Notes: generated by a model from the sequence alone, not told the origin. Shown: positions 7,288 through 21,249, counted from the first letter of the stretch. The stretch is 64,000 nucleotides of DNA from Blastococcus mobilis (GCF_900188025.1 NZ_FZNO01000007.1:1-64000), one strand, 5' to 3'. Program-made: numbers and translations.

Positions 7288-8021
7288 GGGAGGTCCAGGG
7301 CGGCCCGTTCGGCGTCGGTGAGCCCGTGCTCGGGCAGGGCGGCGAGCAGATCCGGCCGCCGGGTCGCGGTGCGCCGCAGCGACTCCGCACGCCGCCAGCG
7401 CGCGATGGCGGCGTGATCACCCGACAGCAGGACCGGCGGCACGTCGAGGCCCCGCCAGTTCGCCGGCCGGGTGTAGGACGGCCCCTCGAGCAGACCGTCG
7501 GCGTGCGAGTCGAACTCCACGGACTCCCGGTTGCCCACGACCCCGGGCAGCAGCCGGGTGACGGCCTCGACCATCACCAGGACGGCGGACTCCCCGCCGG
7601 CGAGCACGTAGTCGCCGATGGAGACCTCGGACACCGGACCGGCGTCGGCGGCCCAGTCGGCCACCCGCTGGTCGATGCCCTCGTAGCGGCCGCAGGCGAA
7701 GACCAGGCCGGGCTCGGCCGCCCACTCGGCGGCCATCGCCTGGGTGAAGGGCCGGCCGGCAGGCGTCGGCACGACCAGGCGGGTCCCGGGTGGGCGGACG
7801 GCCTCCAGCGCCAGCGCCCACGGCTCGGGCTTCATGACCATGCCGGGGCCCCCGCCGTAGGGGGCGTCGTCGACGGTGCGGTGCACGTCGTCGGTCCACT
7901 CCCGCAGGTCGTGCACGCCGATGGCCACGAGGCCGCGCTCGGCGGCCTTGCCGAGCAGCGACTGCCGCAGGGGCGCCAGGTACTCGGGGAAGATGGTGAT
8001 GACGTCGACGCGGTAGGTCAC
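7284..8021 (-). CDS. trmD: tRNA (guanine-N1)-methyltransferase
   Basis: TrmD methylates G37 of tRNAs using S-adenosylmethionine through a trefoil-knot site, preventing +1 frameshifts. Motifs seen are [15 protein letters not shown] at the start, the [16 protein letters not shown] block, [10 protein letters not shown] and the knot region [15 protein letters not shown]. The 245-residue length is usual. It follows rimM with a gap of about 55 bases in the conserved rpsP-khpA-rimM-trmD order. Confidence 0.97.
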   Translation of the reverse strand: MTYRVDVITIFPEYLAPLRQSLLGKAAERGLVAIGVHDLREWTDDVHRTVDDAPYGGGPGMVMKPEPWALALEAVRPPGTRLVVPTPAGRPFTQAMAAEWAAEPGLVFACGRYEGIDQRVADWAADAGPVSEVSIGDYVLAGGESAVLVMVEAVTRLLPGVVGNRESVEFDSHADGLLEGPSYTRPANWRGLDVPPVLLSGDHAAIARWRRAESLRRTATRRPDLLAALPEHGLTDAERAALDLP

Positions 8022-8076
8022 GACGTCACCCGCCGGTTCGCTCCCGCCCGGCGGAGCCGGCCGATCACAGGGCCGC

Positions 8077-8622
8077 TCACAGGTCGAGCAGCCCCTCGGG
8101 TGGGTCGACCACCAGGAAACCGCCGGCCAGGTCGACCGCGGGCACGATCGCCGAGACGAACGGGATCAGCGCCTCGCCCCCCTGCGCGCGGCGCAGGACG
8201 AGCAGGTCCTGAGCTTCGTGGCGGACGGCGGTGACCTCGCCGACGACCGAGCCGTCGGGCAGCCGCGCGGACAGGCCGACCAGCTGGTGGTCGTAGTAGG
8301 AGTCCGGGTCCTCGATCACCGGGAGATCGGCGACCGGGACCAGCAAGAGGGTGTTGCGGAGGGCGTCGACGTCCTCGCGGGTGCCGTAGACCTCGCCGGA
8401 CGGCGCGGCCACCTGCAGCAGCAGCGTGCCGCTGTGCCACCGCTTGTCGACGACGGTCAGCGGGCCGCGCTGCGGTGGGTCGGTCAGCAGCACCGTGCCG
8501 GGGGCGAACCGGTGGTCGGGGTCGTCGGTGCGCACCTCGACGGTGGCCAGACCACGGACACCGTGGGGCCGGCCGATGCGGCCGACCACCACGGTGTCGG
8601 TGTCGTGCGGAGTTCCCGGCAA
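8077..8622 (-). CDS. rimM: Ribosome maturation factor RimM
   Basis: RimM assists 30S head assembly, binding S19. The N-terminal barrel ([20 protein letters not shown]) is followed by the PRC-barrel domain ([55 protein letters not shown]). The start used is a TTG at 8620-8622; no strong ribosome binding site is visible and a GTG ten codons later is possible, so the first residues are uncertain. It lies 11 bases after khpA. Confidence 0.93.
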   Translation of the reverse strand: MPGTPHDTDTVVVGRIGRPHGVRGLATVEVRTDDPDHRFAPGTVLLTDPPQRGPLTVVDKRWHSGTLLLQVAAPSGEVYGTREDVDALRNTLLLVPVADLPVIEDPDSYYDHQLVGLSARLPDGSVVGEVTAVRHEAQDLLVLRRAQGGEALIPFVSAIVPAVDLAGGFLVVDPPEGLLDL

Positions 8623-8633
8623 GGGAGGTGTGC

Positions 8634-8870
8634 TCAGCGCCCGTCGGTGTCGACGACGTCGACCCGGAGGCCACGTCCGCCGACGCCGGTCATCACCTGG
8701 CGCAGCGCCTTGGCGGTGCGCCCGCCACGGCCGATGACCTTGCCGAGATCGTCGGGGTGCACCCGGATCTCGAGGGTCTTGCCGCGGCGGTTGGTGAGGA
8801 GATCGACGGTCACGTCTTCCGGATGGTCGACGATGCCCTTGACCAGGTGCTCGAGCGCGTCTTCGAGCAC
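8634..8870 (-). CDS. khpA: KH-domain RNA-binding protein KhpA
   Basis: The 78-residue single KH domain (VHPDDLGKVIGRGGRTAKALRQ) carries the GRGG loop that contacts RNA. KhpA proteins lie between rpsP and rimM in Gram-positives and, with KhpB/Jag, bind many RNAs and affect cell division in Streptococcus. Here it is separated from rpsP by three bases, so it is co-translated with the ribosomal protein. Confidence 0.93.
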   Translation of the reverse strand: MLEDALEHLVKGIVDHPEDVTVDLLTNRRGKTLEIRVHPDDLGKVIGRGGRTAKALRQVMTGVGGRGLRVDVVDTDGR

Positions 8871-8873
8871 GTC

Positions 8874-9353
8874 TTACTCGGCAGGCGTCTCGGCGGGTGC
8901 GTCCGCGGCGGAGGCCTCGGGCGCAGCCTCGGCAGCCGGCGCCTCGTCGGCAGCGGCTGCCTTCTTCGGAGCGGCCTTCTTCTTGGCGGTGGTCGCCTCG
9001 GTGGTCGGCTCGTCCATGCCGGCGCGGACGGCGGCCTCGTAGAGGGCCTTCTTGTCCGGCTTCGGCTCGGCGACCTTCATCGGCGCGGGGGCCGGCTCGC
9101 CCTTGAACTTCTGCCAGTCACCGGTCACCCGGAAGATGGCGGCGACGGCCTCGGTCGGCTGAGCGCCGACGCCCAGCCAGTACTGCGCCCGCTCGGAGTC
9201 GACCTCGATGAAGGAGGGATCCTCCTTCGGGTGGTACTTGCCGATCGTCTCGATCGAGCGGCCGTCACGCTTGGTCCGGGCGTCGGCGACGACGATGCGG
9301 TAGTAGGGCGCGCGCATCTTGCCCAGGCGCATGAGCTTGATCTTGGTGGCCAC
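8874..9353 (-). CDS. rpsP: 30S ribosomal protein S16 with long C-terminal extension
   Basis: Residues 1-~85 are canonical S16 ([46 protein letters not shown]). Beyond this comes an extension of about 70 residues: a short helix ([17 protein letters not shown]), a Lys/Ala stretch ([17 protein letters not shown]) and an acidic Ala-Glu tail. Such low-complexity tails on S16 occur in actinobacteria and are probably disordered. It is the first gene of the operon with khpA, rimM and trmD. Confidence 0.95.
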   Translation of the reverse strand: MATKIKLMRLGKMRAPYYRIVVADARTKRDGRSIETIGKYHPKEDPSFIEVDSERAQYWLGVGAQPTEAVAAIFRVTGDWQKFKGEPAPAPMKVAEPKPDKKALYEAAVRAGMDEPTTEATTAKKKAAPKKAAAADEAPAAEAAPEASAADAPAETPAE

Positions 9354-9638
9354 GGTGGGTGGTGTACTCCTCGAACGCTGTGTGGTTGCTCGCCGGAGCG
9401 GCGTGTGGGGGTACGCCGGGGCGGAGCGATGGACACGGCCGGAAACGGTGAGAGGGCCGCCACCGCCGTGTTCGACCGACCATGATGCCAGATCACCGGA
9501 GAGGAGCTGCGGCCAGGAGCGGTCCGCTGCACCACATCGAGCTGCGGGGGCCCGATCTCGCCAGCGCCGAGCTGTCCTGGCGGACGCCGATGGGCTACGA
9601 GGTGGAACCGGTCGCGGAGCAGCCTGACGACGGAACCG

Positions 9639-9980
9639 TCACGCGTCCTCGGTGACCAGGAAGCCGCTCCACCCGTCATAGGTGCCGCCGTGGCGGTCGA
9701 CGACGCCGACGACCTCGCGGGTGAACGCCGCGGCCGACTCGTGGTCGACCGGAATCTCCTTGCCGAATGCCAGCCAGACGGTGAGCCAGCGGCGGCGGAG
9801 GCCGTCGATCTCGTACCCCAGACCCTCGAGCTCGCCTGCGGCCGCGAGTGCGGCCGACCGCGACGGGAACCCGGACAGGTGGTCGAGCCGCCGGGGCCGG
9901 TGCACCTGGTCGCCGTAGCCGAGGTTCACCTCGACCAGCTCGGCGGTGGACCGCAGCTGGACGTCGATGTCGTTCGGCAC
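9639..9980 (-). CDS. RraB-domain protein
   Basis: The 113-residue acidic protein ends with EVVGVVDRHGGTYDGWSGFL, resembling the Y-D-G-W end of RraB (regulator of RNase E activity B), and has the ferredoxin-like strand-helix spacing of that family. In E. coli RraB binds and inhibits RNase E; whether this actinobacterial version does so is unknown. It lies downstream of proS on the same strand with a gap of about 48 bases and may share its transcript. Confidence 0.7.
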   Translation of the reverse strand: MPNDIDVQLRSTAELVEVNLGYGDQVHRPRRLDHLSGFPSRSAALAAAGELEGLGYEIDGLRRRWLTVWLAFGKEIPVDHESAAAFTREVVGVVDRHGGTYDGWSGFLVTEDA

Positions 9981-10028
9981 GGACTCAGTCGACCACGCTC
10001 CGCCGCCATCCCTGCGGAGGCGACGCCG

Positions 10029-11786
10029 TCAGGAGCGGACGGCGGCGAGCACGCGGGCCCCGGCCTCGGCGACCGGCACCTCCTCGCGGTCCCCGGTCTT
10101 CCGGTCGCGCACCTCGATGACGCCCTCGGCCAGACCACGGCCGACGGTGACGATCGTCGGCATGCCGAGCAGCTCGGCGTCCTTGAACTTCACCCCCGGG
10201 CTGACCTTCGGCCGGTCGTCGTAGAGCACCGTCAGACCGGCGGCGACGAGCTCGGTGGCCAGCGCCTCCGCGGCCTCGAACACGGCGGCATCCTTGCCCG
10301 TGGCGACGACGTGCACGTCGGCGGGCGCCACCTCGCGGGGCCACACCAGGCCGAGCTCGTCGTGGGTGGACTCGGCGATCGCCGCGACGGCGCGGGAGAC
10401 CCCGATGCCGTAGGAGCCCATGGTGACGGTGACCAGCTTGCCGTTCTCGTCGAGCACCTTGAGGTCGAGCGCCTCGGCGTACTTGCGGCCGAGCTGGAAG
10501 ATGTGCCCCATCTCCACGCCTCGGGCCAGCTCCAGCGGGCCGGAGCCGTCGGGGGCGGGATCGCCCGGCAGCACCTCGGCGGCCTCGATGACGCCGTCCC
10601 AGGTGAAGTCCCGGCCGGCCACGAGGTCGAACACGTGCTTGCCCGCCTCGTTGGCCCCGGTGATCCACCGGGTGCCGGGGACGACCCGCGGGTCGACCAG
10701 GTAACGGATCTTCGACTCGCTCTCGCTGCCGAGCACCTGCGGGCCGATGTAGCCCTTGACCAGGACGGGGTTGCCGGCGAAGTCGGTGAAGGGCTCGACC
10801 TCCGCGGGGGCCAGCTGGGCCTCCAGCCGCTTGGCGTCGACCTCGCGGTCACCGGGCAGGCCGATGACCAGCGGCTCCCGGCTGCCGTCGGGGTGCACCA
10901 GGCTGACGACGACGTTCTTCAGCGTCGAGGCGGCCGTGTACCCGGCGTCCGGGAACAGCTGCTGCGCGACGGCGACCAGCGTCTCGATGGTCGGGGTGTC
11001 CGGGGTGTCCTCGACGTGCGCCTCGGGCAGGCCGTCGAACGGGATCGCGTCGGGGACGACGGTCGACACCGCCTCCACGTTGGCCGCATAGCCGCCGGGC
11101 GAGCGGACGAAGGTGTCCTCGCCGATCGGCGTCGGGTGCAGGAACTCCTCGCTCTTGGAGCCGCCCATGGCGCCGGACATCGCCGAGACGATCACGTAGT
11201 CGAGGCCGAGCCGGTCGAAGATCTTGATGTAGGCGGCGCGGTGCGCGGCGTAGGAGCGGTCCAGCCCGGCGTCGTCGACGTCGAACGAGTAGCTGTCCTT
11301 CATCGTGAACTCGCGGCCGCGGAACAGCCCGGCCCGCGGCCGCGCCTCGTCCCGGTACTTGGTCTGGATCTGGTACAGCGAGACGGGCAGGTCCTTGTAG
11401 GAGCCGTAGAGGTCCTTCACGAGGAGCGTGAACATCTCCTCGTGGGTGGGGCCCAGCAGGAAGTCGTTGCCCCGGCGGTCCTTGAGCCGGAAGAGGTTGG
11501 GGCCGTACTCGGTCCACCGGTTGGTCGCCTCGTAGGGCTCCCGGGGCAGCAGCGCGGGGAAGTGCACCTCCTGCGCGCCCATCGCGTCCATCTCCTCGCG
11601 GACGATGCGCTCGACGTTGCGGAAGACGCGGAACCCCAGCGGCAGCCAGGTGAACCCACCGGGCGCGGCCCGGCGGATGTAGCCGCCGCGCGCGAGCAGC
11701 CGGTGGCTGGGCACCTCGGCATCGGCCGGATCGTCACGCAGGGTCCGCAGGAACAGGGTCGACATCCGCAACAGCACGATGCCCAT
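10029..11786 (-). CDS. proS: Prolyl-tRNA synthetase (bacterial type with editing domain)
   Basis: This class II synthetase charges tRNA-Pro. The N-terminal catalytic part shows [20 protein letters not shown], motif 2 region [19 protein letters not shown] and MKDSYSFD. An insertion of about 180 residues (~220-400; [30 protein letters not shown]) is the YbaK-like editing domain that removes Ala from tRNA-Pro. The class motif 3 ([17 protein letters not shown]) and the anticodon-binding domain follow. The start is uncertain: ATG 11784-11786 (used), GTG 11777 or ATG 11765. A perfect hairpin abuts the first of these. Confidence 0.95.
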   Translation of the reverse strand: MGIVLLRMSTLFLRTLRDDPADAEVPSHRLLARGGYIRRAAPGGFTWLPLGFRVFRNVERIVREEMDAMGAQEVHFPALLPREPYEATNRWTEYGPNLFRLKDRRGNDFLLGPTHEEMFTLLVKDLYGSYKDLPVSLYQIQTKYRDEARPRAGLFRGREFTMKDSYSFDVDDAGLDRSYAAHRAAYIKIFDRLGLDYVIVSAMSGAMGGSKSEEFLHPTPIGEDTFVRSPGGYAANVEAVSTVVPDAIPFDGLPEAHVEDTPDTPTIETLVAVAQQLFPDAGYTAASTLKNVVVSLVHPDGSREPLVIGLPGDREVDAKRLEAQLAPAEVEPFTDFAGNPVLVKGYIGPQVLGSESESKIRYLVDPRVVPGTRWITGANEAGKHVFDLVAGRDFTWDGVIEAAEVLPGDPAPDGSGPLELARGVEMGHIFQLGRKYAEALDLKVLDENGKLVTVTMGSYGIGVSRAVAAIAESTHDELGLVWPREVAPADVHVVATGKDAAVFEAAEALATELVAAGLTVLYDDRPKVSPGVKFKDAELLGMPTIVTVGRGLAEGVIEVRDRKTGDREEVPVAEAGARVLAAVRS

Positions 11787-11806
11787 TGTCGGGCTACCGC
11801 CCGACA
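11787..11806 (-). promoter_or_regulatory. Perfect 8-bp hairpin abutting the proS start
   Basis: An 8-bp inverted repeat (arm TGTCGGGC) with a 4-base loop ends exactly one base before ATG 11784-11786, where a ribosome binding site would be. It could fold in the mRNA and hide the start, be an operator, or lie outside the transcript if proS is leaderless. No T-box features (specifier loop, antiterminator) are seen. Confidence 0.4.
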
Positions 11807-11891
11807 CCGCGGCCAGCGGGCCTCCCGCAGCTGCGACGAGCGTGTCCGCGCCGCCGCTCGGGAACCCTCCGGGCCCCACTCGCGAAGCGCC

Positions 11892-12970
11892 TTATCCGAC
11901 GACCCGTCCGCGCAGGACCATCCGCTGCGGCCGGGCCAGGACATCGAGATCCGTCCGCGGGTCGCTGTCGTAGACCACGACGTCGGCCGGCGCGCCCTCC
12001 TCGATGCAGGGCAGGCCGAGCCAGGCTCGCGCTGACCAGGAGGCAGCGGCCAGCGCCGCCTCGGCCGGCAGGCCGGCGTGGTGCAGCGCGCGCACCTCGT
12101 CGGCGATGCGTCCGTGCCGGATCCCCCCGCCTGCGTCGGTGCCGGCGAAGACCGGCACCCCCGCATCGAACGCCGCGCGCACGACGGCGCCGGAGTTCGC
12201 GTACAGCTGCCGCATCGTGCTGGCGTAGGCGGGGAACTTCTTCTCCCCCGCGCTCGCGAAACCCGGGAAGTTCTCCACGTTGACCAGGGTGGGGACGACG
12301 GCGGTACCGCGGCGGGCCATCTCACCGATGAGCTCCTCGGTCAGGCCGGTGCCGTGCTCGATGCAGTCGATGCCCGCGGCGATCAGGTCCGGCAGCGCAT
12401 CGGTGCCGAAGGTGTGCGCGGTGACCCGGGCGCCCGCGGCGTGCGCGGTCTCGATCGCCGCCTCCAACGCCGGACGCGGCCACTCCGGCGCCAGGTCGCC
12501 CGCGCCGCGGTCGATCCAGTCCCCGACCAGCTTGACCCAGCCGTCGCCCCGACCGGCCTGCACGCGCACCTCAGCGGCCAGGTCGTCGGGCTCCAGCTCG
12601 ACGGCCAGGCCGGGGATGTAGCGCCGGCTGCGGGCGATGTGCCGTCCTGCCCGGATGATCCGGGGCAGGTCGGGCTCTTCGTCGAGGGCGCGGGTGTCGA
12701 CCGGCGAGCCGCAGTCGCGCAGCGCCAGCACCCCGGCGGCGAGTTCGGCCAGCGCCTGGCCCCGCATGCCGTCGAGATCGGTCACGTGACCGCCGCCGGT
12801 CGCGATGCCGACGTGGCAGTGCGCGTCCACGAGGCCCGGCAGCAGCCAGCCGCCACGGCTGACCGTCTCCGCGCCCGGTACGGGTTCGAACGTGAACCGT
12901 CCCTCGCTCACCCACACATCGCGGTGCTCCCCCCCGGGGAGGACCACACCGGAGAGGTGCAGCGACGCGG

Positions 12971-12974
<4 letters not shown>
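11892..12974 (-). CDS. Amidohydrolase family protein
   Basis: The 360-residue protein has the composite domain of imidazolonepropionase/prolidase-like amidohydrolases. A short beta-domain N-terminus is followed by WLLPGLVDAHCHVGIATGG (metal-binding H-x-H). Further metal ligands are in ARVTAHTFGTDALPDLIAAG and IDCIEHGTGL, FAGTDAGGGI holds the catalytic Asp, and the beta-domain strand EGAPADVVVYDSDPRTDLDVL closes the protein. The substrate is unknown. The ATG at 12972-12974 overlaps the ffh stop (ATGA). Confidence 0.88.
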
Positions 12975-14554
<1,580 letters not shown>

Positions 14555-14637
14555 AGCACGTCCTCAGAAGTCGCGGGCACGGGCTCGCCGCGCCACCTGG
14601 CTCCTAGGCTACGGCCCCGTCCAGGGCACAGCCTCGC

Positions 14638-14717
14638 TGCAGGGGCCCACTGCGAGCATGCGACGCGTGGGGGCAGCGGGGTCCTTCCACGAGGGGCGGG
14701 GAGGACGGGGTCCTTCT
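14638..14717. repeat. Dispersed GC-rich intergenic repeat, copy 1
   Basis: The segment starts CTGCAGGGGCCCACTGCGAG and ends with a 20-base block (14698-14717, GGGGAGGACGGGGTCCTTCT) that recurs exactly at 51700-51719. The same core (a GGGTCCC/CTGCGAGC run followed by a GGGGGCA-type run and GGGGTCCT) also appears in the gaps at 25.8 kb and 32.9 kb. It lies between ffh and a small zinc-binding-type gene, ending immediately before that gene's stop codon. Confidence 0.65.
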
Positions 14718-14909
14718 TCAGGCGGCGTGCCGCTGGCGCACGACGTCGGCCACCAGGGACAGCTCGCCCATGACGACGGCCGCGCCGCACCCGGCGCACG
14801 CCCACTCGGGGCACTCGCCACCGTCATCGATGTGCCCGTCGACGCACGGGGGCTGCACGAACTCGGTGACCTCCCCGCACGGGGGGCAGGGCCACATCCG
14901 GCTGTCCAT
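14718..14909 (-). CDS. Small cysteine-rich (probable zinc-binding) hypothetical protein
   Basis: The 63-residue protein begins MDSRMWPCPPCGEVTEFVQP. Paired cysteines in CPPC and later CAGCGA form two knuckles suggestive of a zinc ribbon, with additional Cys residues between them and a hydrophobic helix at the end (SLVADVVRQRH). The ATG has an excellent ribosome binding site (GGAGGAGA). Family function is unknown to me. It lies alone between glnD and ffh. Confidence 0.75.
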   Translation of the reverse strand: MDSRMWPCPPCGEVTEFVQPPCVDGHIDDGGECPEWACAGCGAAVVMGELSLVADVVRQRHAA

Positions 14910-14986
14910 GGGTCTCCTCCGGTCAGGGGGACCGTTCCGTCCCGTCCTGCCGACGGTGACACGTGGTACTGACAGATCGCGGGAGC

Positions 14987-17368
14987 TCACCCCGGCGTGT
15001 CGGCCTTGCGGAGCTCCTTCGACGCACTCGCCCCGACGGTGGCCGCCACCAACGCCTCGTCCACCCGCGCGCGCTGGTCGGGCTCGACCGGCGAGCCGGA
15101 GGGGTTGCAGACGTAGAAGCAGTCGACCGCGTCCGCCCCGAGGGTCTCGATCCGGGCCGACGTCACGTCCAGGCCCTCCTCCGCGATCGCCGCGGTGAGC
15201 CGGTAGAGCAGCCCGGCCCGGTCGGTGGCGCGGACCTCGACGATCCCGGTCGCGGCACCGCTCACCTCGCCGTTGTGCCAGGAGATGCGCGGCGGCGCCG
15301 TCCGTCCACCGTTCTGCCGGTAGTCGGCCTCCCGCTGGCGCAGCCGGGCGGCCAGCGGCAGTGTGCCCTCCAGCGCGGCCCGCACGGCGTCGGCCAGGAT
15401 CTCCGGCACCGGCGCACGACCGAACCGCGGGCGCACGGCGAAGACGCCGGTCGTGTAGCCGTTCTCCACCGACATCTTCGCCGCCCGGACGTCGAGCTGG
15501 TTCAGGGCCAGGACGCCCGCGCACGTGCTCAGCAGCCCGGACCGGTCGGGACCGCCGATGGTGACCTGCTGGCCGTCGGCGACGTCCTCGATCCCGACCG
15601 TCACCGCGCCCGCGGTCCCGGGGACGTCCAGCAGCCGGGCGGTGACCCGAGCCTCGGTCGGGTGCAGCACGGGCTCCAGCTCCGGTACCGGACCGCCGTT
15701 CAGCCTGCCCTGCACACGAGCCACCAGGGCAGCCACCAGGTGCGCCTTCCACGGCGACCAGGCCGAGCTGCTGGTGGCCGCCCCGTCGGCCTGGGCCAGG
15801 GCGTGCAACAGCTGCAGGACGGCGGGGTCGTTCCCGATGGTCGCCGCGACCCGGTCGATGGTCGCGGGGTCGTCGATGTCGCGCCGGGTCGCCGTCGCCG
15901 GCAGCAGCAGGTGGTGACGCACCAGCGTGGCGAGCGTGGCGACGTCGGCCTCCCCGAAGCCCATGCGTGCGCCGATCCCGGCCGCGATCGGCTCACCGAC
16001 CACGCTGTGGTCGCCCGGCCAGCCCTTGCCGATGTCGTGGAGCAGCGCGGCCACCAGCAGGAGATCGGGGCGGTCGACGTCGTGGGTGAGCTCGGCGGCA
16101 GCCGCAGCGGCCTCCACCAGGTGGCGGTCGACGGTGAACCGGTGCCACGGATGCCGCTGGGGCAGCGAGCGGACCCGGTCCCACTCCGGCAGCAGGCGGG
16201 AGAGCAGCCCCTCCTGGTCCAGCTGCTCGATGACCGGAACAGCGGCACGCCCGCTGGCCAGCAGCCGCAGGAACGACCAGCGGACCTCCGCCGGCCACGG
16301 CTCGGGCACCGGCGGGCTGTGCACCGCGAGCACCTTGAGCGTGTACGGCGAGAGCAGCAGATCCGCCCGGGCGGCGGCGGCCGCCGCCCGCAGCAGAAGA
16401 CCCGGATCCGCGGCCGGCCTGGCGCCCTGCGCCAGGACCACCTCGTCGCCCTGGCGGACGACGCCCTCGGCGAGCGGCTCACGACGCACCCGCCGGTACC
16501 GGCCACGCGGGCGGCGGACGAGTGCCGCCTCGACCCGGCGCCAGGTCTCGTCGACGACGAACGCCAGTCGCCGTCCCGCAAGGCTCACCTCGCGCAGCAG
16601 GGCATCCTCGTCGGCCAGGCCCAGGGCGACCGAGACCGGCCGCTGCTCCTGGCGGACGAGGACGTCGTGCGGCCGGCCGATGCGCCGGCGCAGCTCGTCA
16701 CGGACGTCGAGCAGGAACGCGTACGCCCGCTCGAGCTCCGCGTCCGGCTCGTCGCCGAGCTGTGCCGCGGCGACGGCACGCAGGACCTGCCCCTCGCGGA
16801 GGCCGCCGTAGGCCTCCTTCAGGTCGGGCTCGAGCAGGAAGGCCAGCTCCCCCAGCCGGCGGGCGCGCTCCCGCCGGAGGTCCCGCAGCTGCGGCAGGAG
16901 CTTCGAGGCCGCCTGCCGCCAGCTGCCGAGAGTGGCCGCACGCAGCCGCGCGGCGAGGTCGGCGTCCCCTGCCACGAGCCGGGCGTCGAGGAGACCGAGG
17001 CCGGCCTTCACGTCCGTGGAGGCCACGGAGACCGCCTCGGGGATCGAGCGGACGGAGTGGTCCAGGCGGAGGCCGGTGTCCCAGATCGGGTACCAGAGGG
17101 CGTCGGCGACGGCCCCGATCTCCGACCGGCCCTCGTGCACGAGGACGAGGTCGAGGTCCCCGTACGGCGGCAGCTCCCGGCGACCGAGGCTGCCGACGGC
17201 GACGAGAGCGACGCCTTCGGTGCCGCTCTGCGGCGGAGGTCCCCCACTGCGCTGCCTGGGCGGTGGCGTGCCCGCCACCGCCTCCACCAGCAGACCGCCC
17301 AGCCAGGTGTCGACGGCCCGCACGCGCTCGGCTCGGCTCAGGCCCGGGAGCGCCTCGAGGTCCAGCAC
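14987..17368 (-). CDS. glnD: [Protein-PII] uridylyltransferase/uridylyl-removing enzyme
   Basis: GlnD modifies PII in response to glutamine. The nucleotidyltransferase motif is VGSLGRRELPPYGDLDLVLV. An HD domain (about 415-560) has LLVAALLHDIGKGWPGDHS, and two C-terminal ACT domains include VRATDRAGLLYRLTAAIAEE. In Streptomyces the homologue adenylylates rather than uridylylates PII, so the exact modification here is open. The start is set at GTG 17366-17368, which has GAGGAGG five bases upstream; a longer frame to GTG 17452 would add a basic N-terminus without family similarity. It is the third gene of the amt-glnB-glnD operon. Confidence 0.94.
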   Translation of the reverse strand: MLDLEALPGLSRAERVRAVDTWLGGLLVEAVAGTPPPRQRSGGPPPQSGTEGVALVAVGSLGRRELPPYGDLDLVLVHEGRSEIGAVADALWYPIWDTGLRLDHSVRSIPEAVSVASTDVKAGLGLLDARLVAGDADLAARLRAATLGSWRQAASKLLPQLRDLRRERARRLGELAFLLEPDLKEAYGGLREGQVLRAVAAAQLGDEPDAELERAYAFLLDVRDELRRRIGRPHDVLVRQEQRPVSVALGLADEDALLREVSLAGRRLAFVVDETWRRVEAALVRRPRGRYRRVRREPLAEGVVRQGDEVVLAQGARPAADPGLLLRAAAAAARADLLLSPYTLKVLAVHSPPVPEPWPAEVRWSFLRLLASGRAAVPVIEQLDQEGLLSRLLPEWDRVRSLPQRHPWHRFTVDRHLVEAAAAAAELTHDVDRPDLLLVAALLHDIGKGWPGDHSVVGEPIAAGIGARMGFGEADVATLATLVRHHLLLPATATRRDIDDPATIDRVAATIGNDPAVLQLLHALAQADGAATSSSAWSPWKAHLVAALVARVQGRLNGGPVPELEPVLHPTEARVTARLLDVPGTAGAVTVGIEDVADGQQVTIGGPDRSGLLSTCAGVLALNQLDVRAAKMSVENGYTTGVFAVRPRFGRAPVPEILADAVRAALEGTLPLAARLRQREADYRQNGGRTAPPRISWHNGEVSGAATGIVEVRATDRAGLLYRLTAAIAEEGLDVTSARIETLGADAVDCFYVCNPSGSPVEPDQRARVDEALVAATVGASASKELRKADTPG

Positions 17369-17507
17369 CACGTCCTCCTCGGAAGAACTGCACCGCCGCG
17401 GGAAGAACCGTCGCACCGGGGCGATGAGACGGGCTCCCACCCACCCCACCACCCCGGCCGACGGGATGCGCAGCCGCTCAGCGCGTCGGGATCACCGCGC
17501 CCGGGAA

Positions 17508-20153
<2,646 letters not shown>

Positions 20154-20157
<4 letters not shown>

Positions 20158-20465
20158 GCCGCGGCCGCACCCTCTGGATCGCCGGCCTGCTGCTCGCGCT
20201 GCTGGTCGCCGGTGTCGGCAGCTGGTACGCCAGCGCGCACCCCGACGGCCTCGAGTGGTCGGCGGAGCAGACCGGGTTCGACGACACCGCCCAGGACAGC
20301 GTCACCGCCGGTTCCCCGCTGGCCGACTACACGGTCGACGGCGCGGAGGGCCGCCTCCCGGGCAGCGTGGCCGGGGTCATCGGCGTGGTCGCCGTCCTGG
20401 CCGTCGCCGGGACGTTGGCCTGGGTCGTGCGCCGCCGCGACACACCCGCGCCGGTCGGCGACTGA
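20154..20465 (+). CDS. CbiN-like PDGLE-domain membrane protein
   Basis: The 103-residue protein has an N-terminal transmembrane helix (IAGLLLALLVAGVGSWYASA), the PDGLEW motif directly after it, an extracellular linker and a second helix (VAGVIGVVAVLAVAGTLAWVV). This is the two-helix PDGLE layout that replaces or equals CbiN in metal ECF transporters. The ATG overlaps the cbiM stop (ATGA). Confidence 0.88.
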
Positions 20466-20466
20466 G

Positions 20467-21249
20467 GTGGGTGCCGCCCACGGCGGCGCCCTGGCCGCCC
20501 GGTACCTGGCCGGCACCAGCCCGGTGCACCGGCTGGAACCGCATCTCAAGGTGGTGTCGGTCCTCGCCTTCGCGCTCGTCGTCGTCGCCACCCCGGTGCA
20601 CGCGCCGTGGGCTCCCCTCGCCTACGCCGGCCACCTCGTCGCCGTCCTGTCCGTGGCAGCGATCGCCGGTGTCGACCCCGGGCGGCTGGTCCGCGGACTG
20701 GTGGTCGAGATCCCGTTCGTCGGGTTCGCGCTGCTGATGCCGTTCGTGGCACCGGGGCCGCGGGTGGAGGTTCTCGGGCTGTCGCTGTCGCAGTCCGGGC
20801 TCGCCGCCGGAGGCGGACTGCTGGCCAAGGCGACGCTCTCGGTCCTGGCCGCGACGATCCTCGCCGCGACGACCGAGCCGCGGGAGCTGCTGCGCGGGCT
20901 GGAGCGGCTGCGGCTGCCCCAGGTCCTCGTGCAGATCCTGATGTTCATGATCCGCTACGCGGACGTGGTGGGCGGTGAGCTGCACCGGATGCGGGTGGCC
21001 CGGGAGTCCCGCGGTTTCCGCGGTGGACGGGTCAGCGCCCTGCGCGTGCTCGGGCCGGCCACCGGGTCGCTGTTCGTCCGGTGCTTCGAGCGGGGCGAGC
21101 GCGTGCACCTGGCGATGCTCTCGCGCGGCTACACCGGACGGCTGCCGGCCGGCCCCGCGGCCGCTGTCGGCGGGCGGTCGTGGGCGGTCGCCCTGGCCCT
21201 GCCTGCGGTCGCCGGCGTCGTGCTCCTCAGCGGATTCGTGCTCGGGTGA
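20467..21249 (+). CDS. cbiQ: ECF transporter transmembrane component CbiQ
   Basis: The 260-residue membrane protein starts at GTG 20467, one base after the preceding stop, and reads SPVHRLEPHLKVVSVLAFAL as in CbiQ proteins. The two Ala-Arg-Gly-type coupling helices are represented by RMRVARESRGFRGG and LAMLSRGYTGRLPAG, which contact the ATPase. It links CbiM to CbiO. Confidence 0.92.
   Translation: MGAAHGGALAARYLAGTSPVHRLEPHLKVVSVLAFALVVVATPVHAPWAPLAYAGHLVAVLSVAAIAGVDPGRLVRGLVVEIPFVGFALLMPFVAPGPRVEVLGLSLSQSGLAAGGGLLAKATLSVLAATILAATTEPRELLRGLERLRLPQVLVQILMFMIRYADVVGGELHRMRVARESRGFRGGRVSALRVLGPATGSLFVRCFERGERVHLAMLSRGYTGRLPAGPAAAVGGRSWAVALALPAVAGVVLLSGFVLG

Noticed and set aside
8634-8870. Intron or frameshift between rpsP and khpA
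   Set aside because: Both proteins are complete and separated by a normal three-base gap.
9690-12035. A 781-codon open frame on the plus strand
   Set aside because: It lies antisense to proS and rraB; its His/Gln/Asp/Gly-rich composition is the usual mirror of GC-rich coding DNA and shows no domain.
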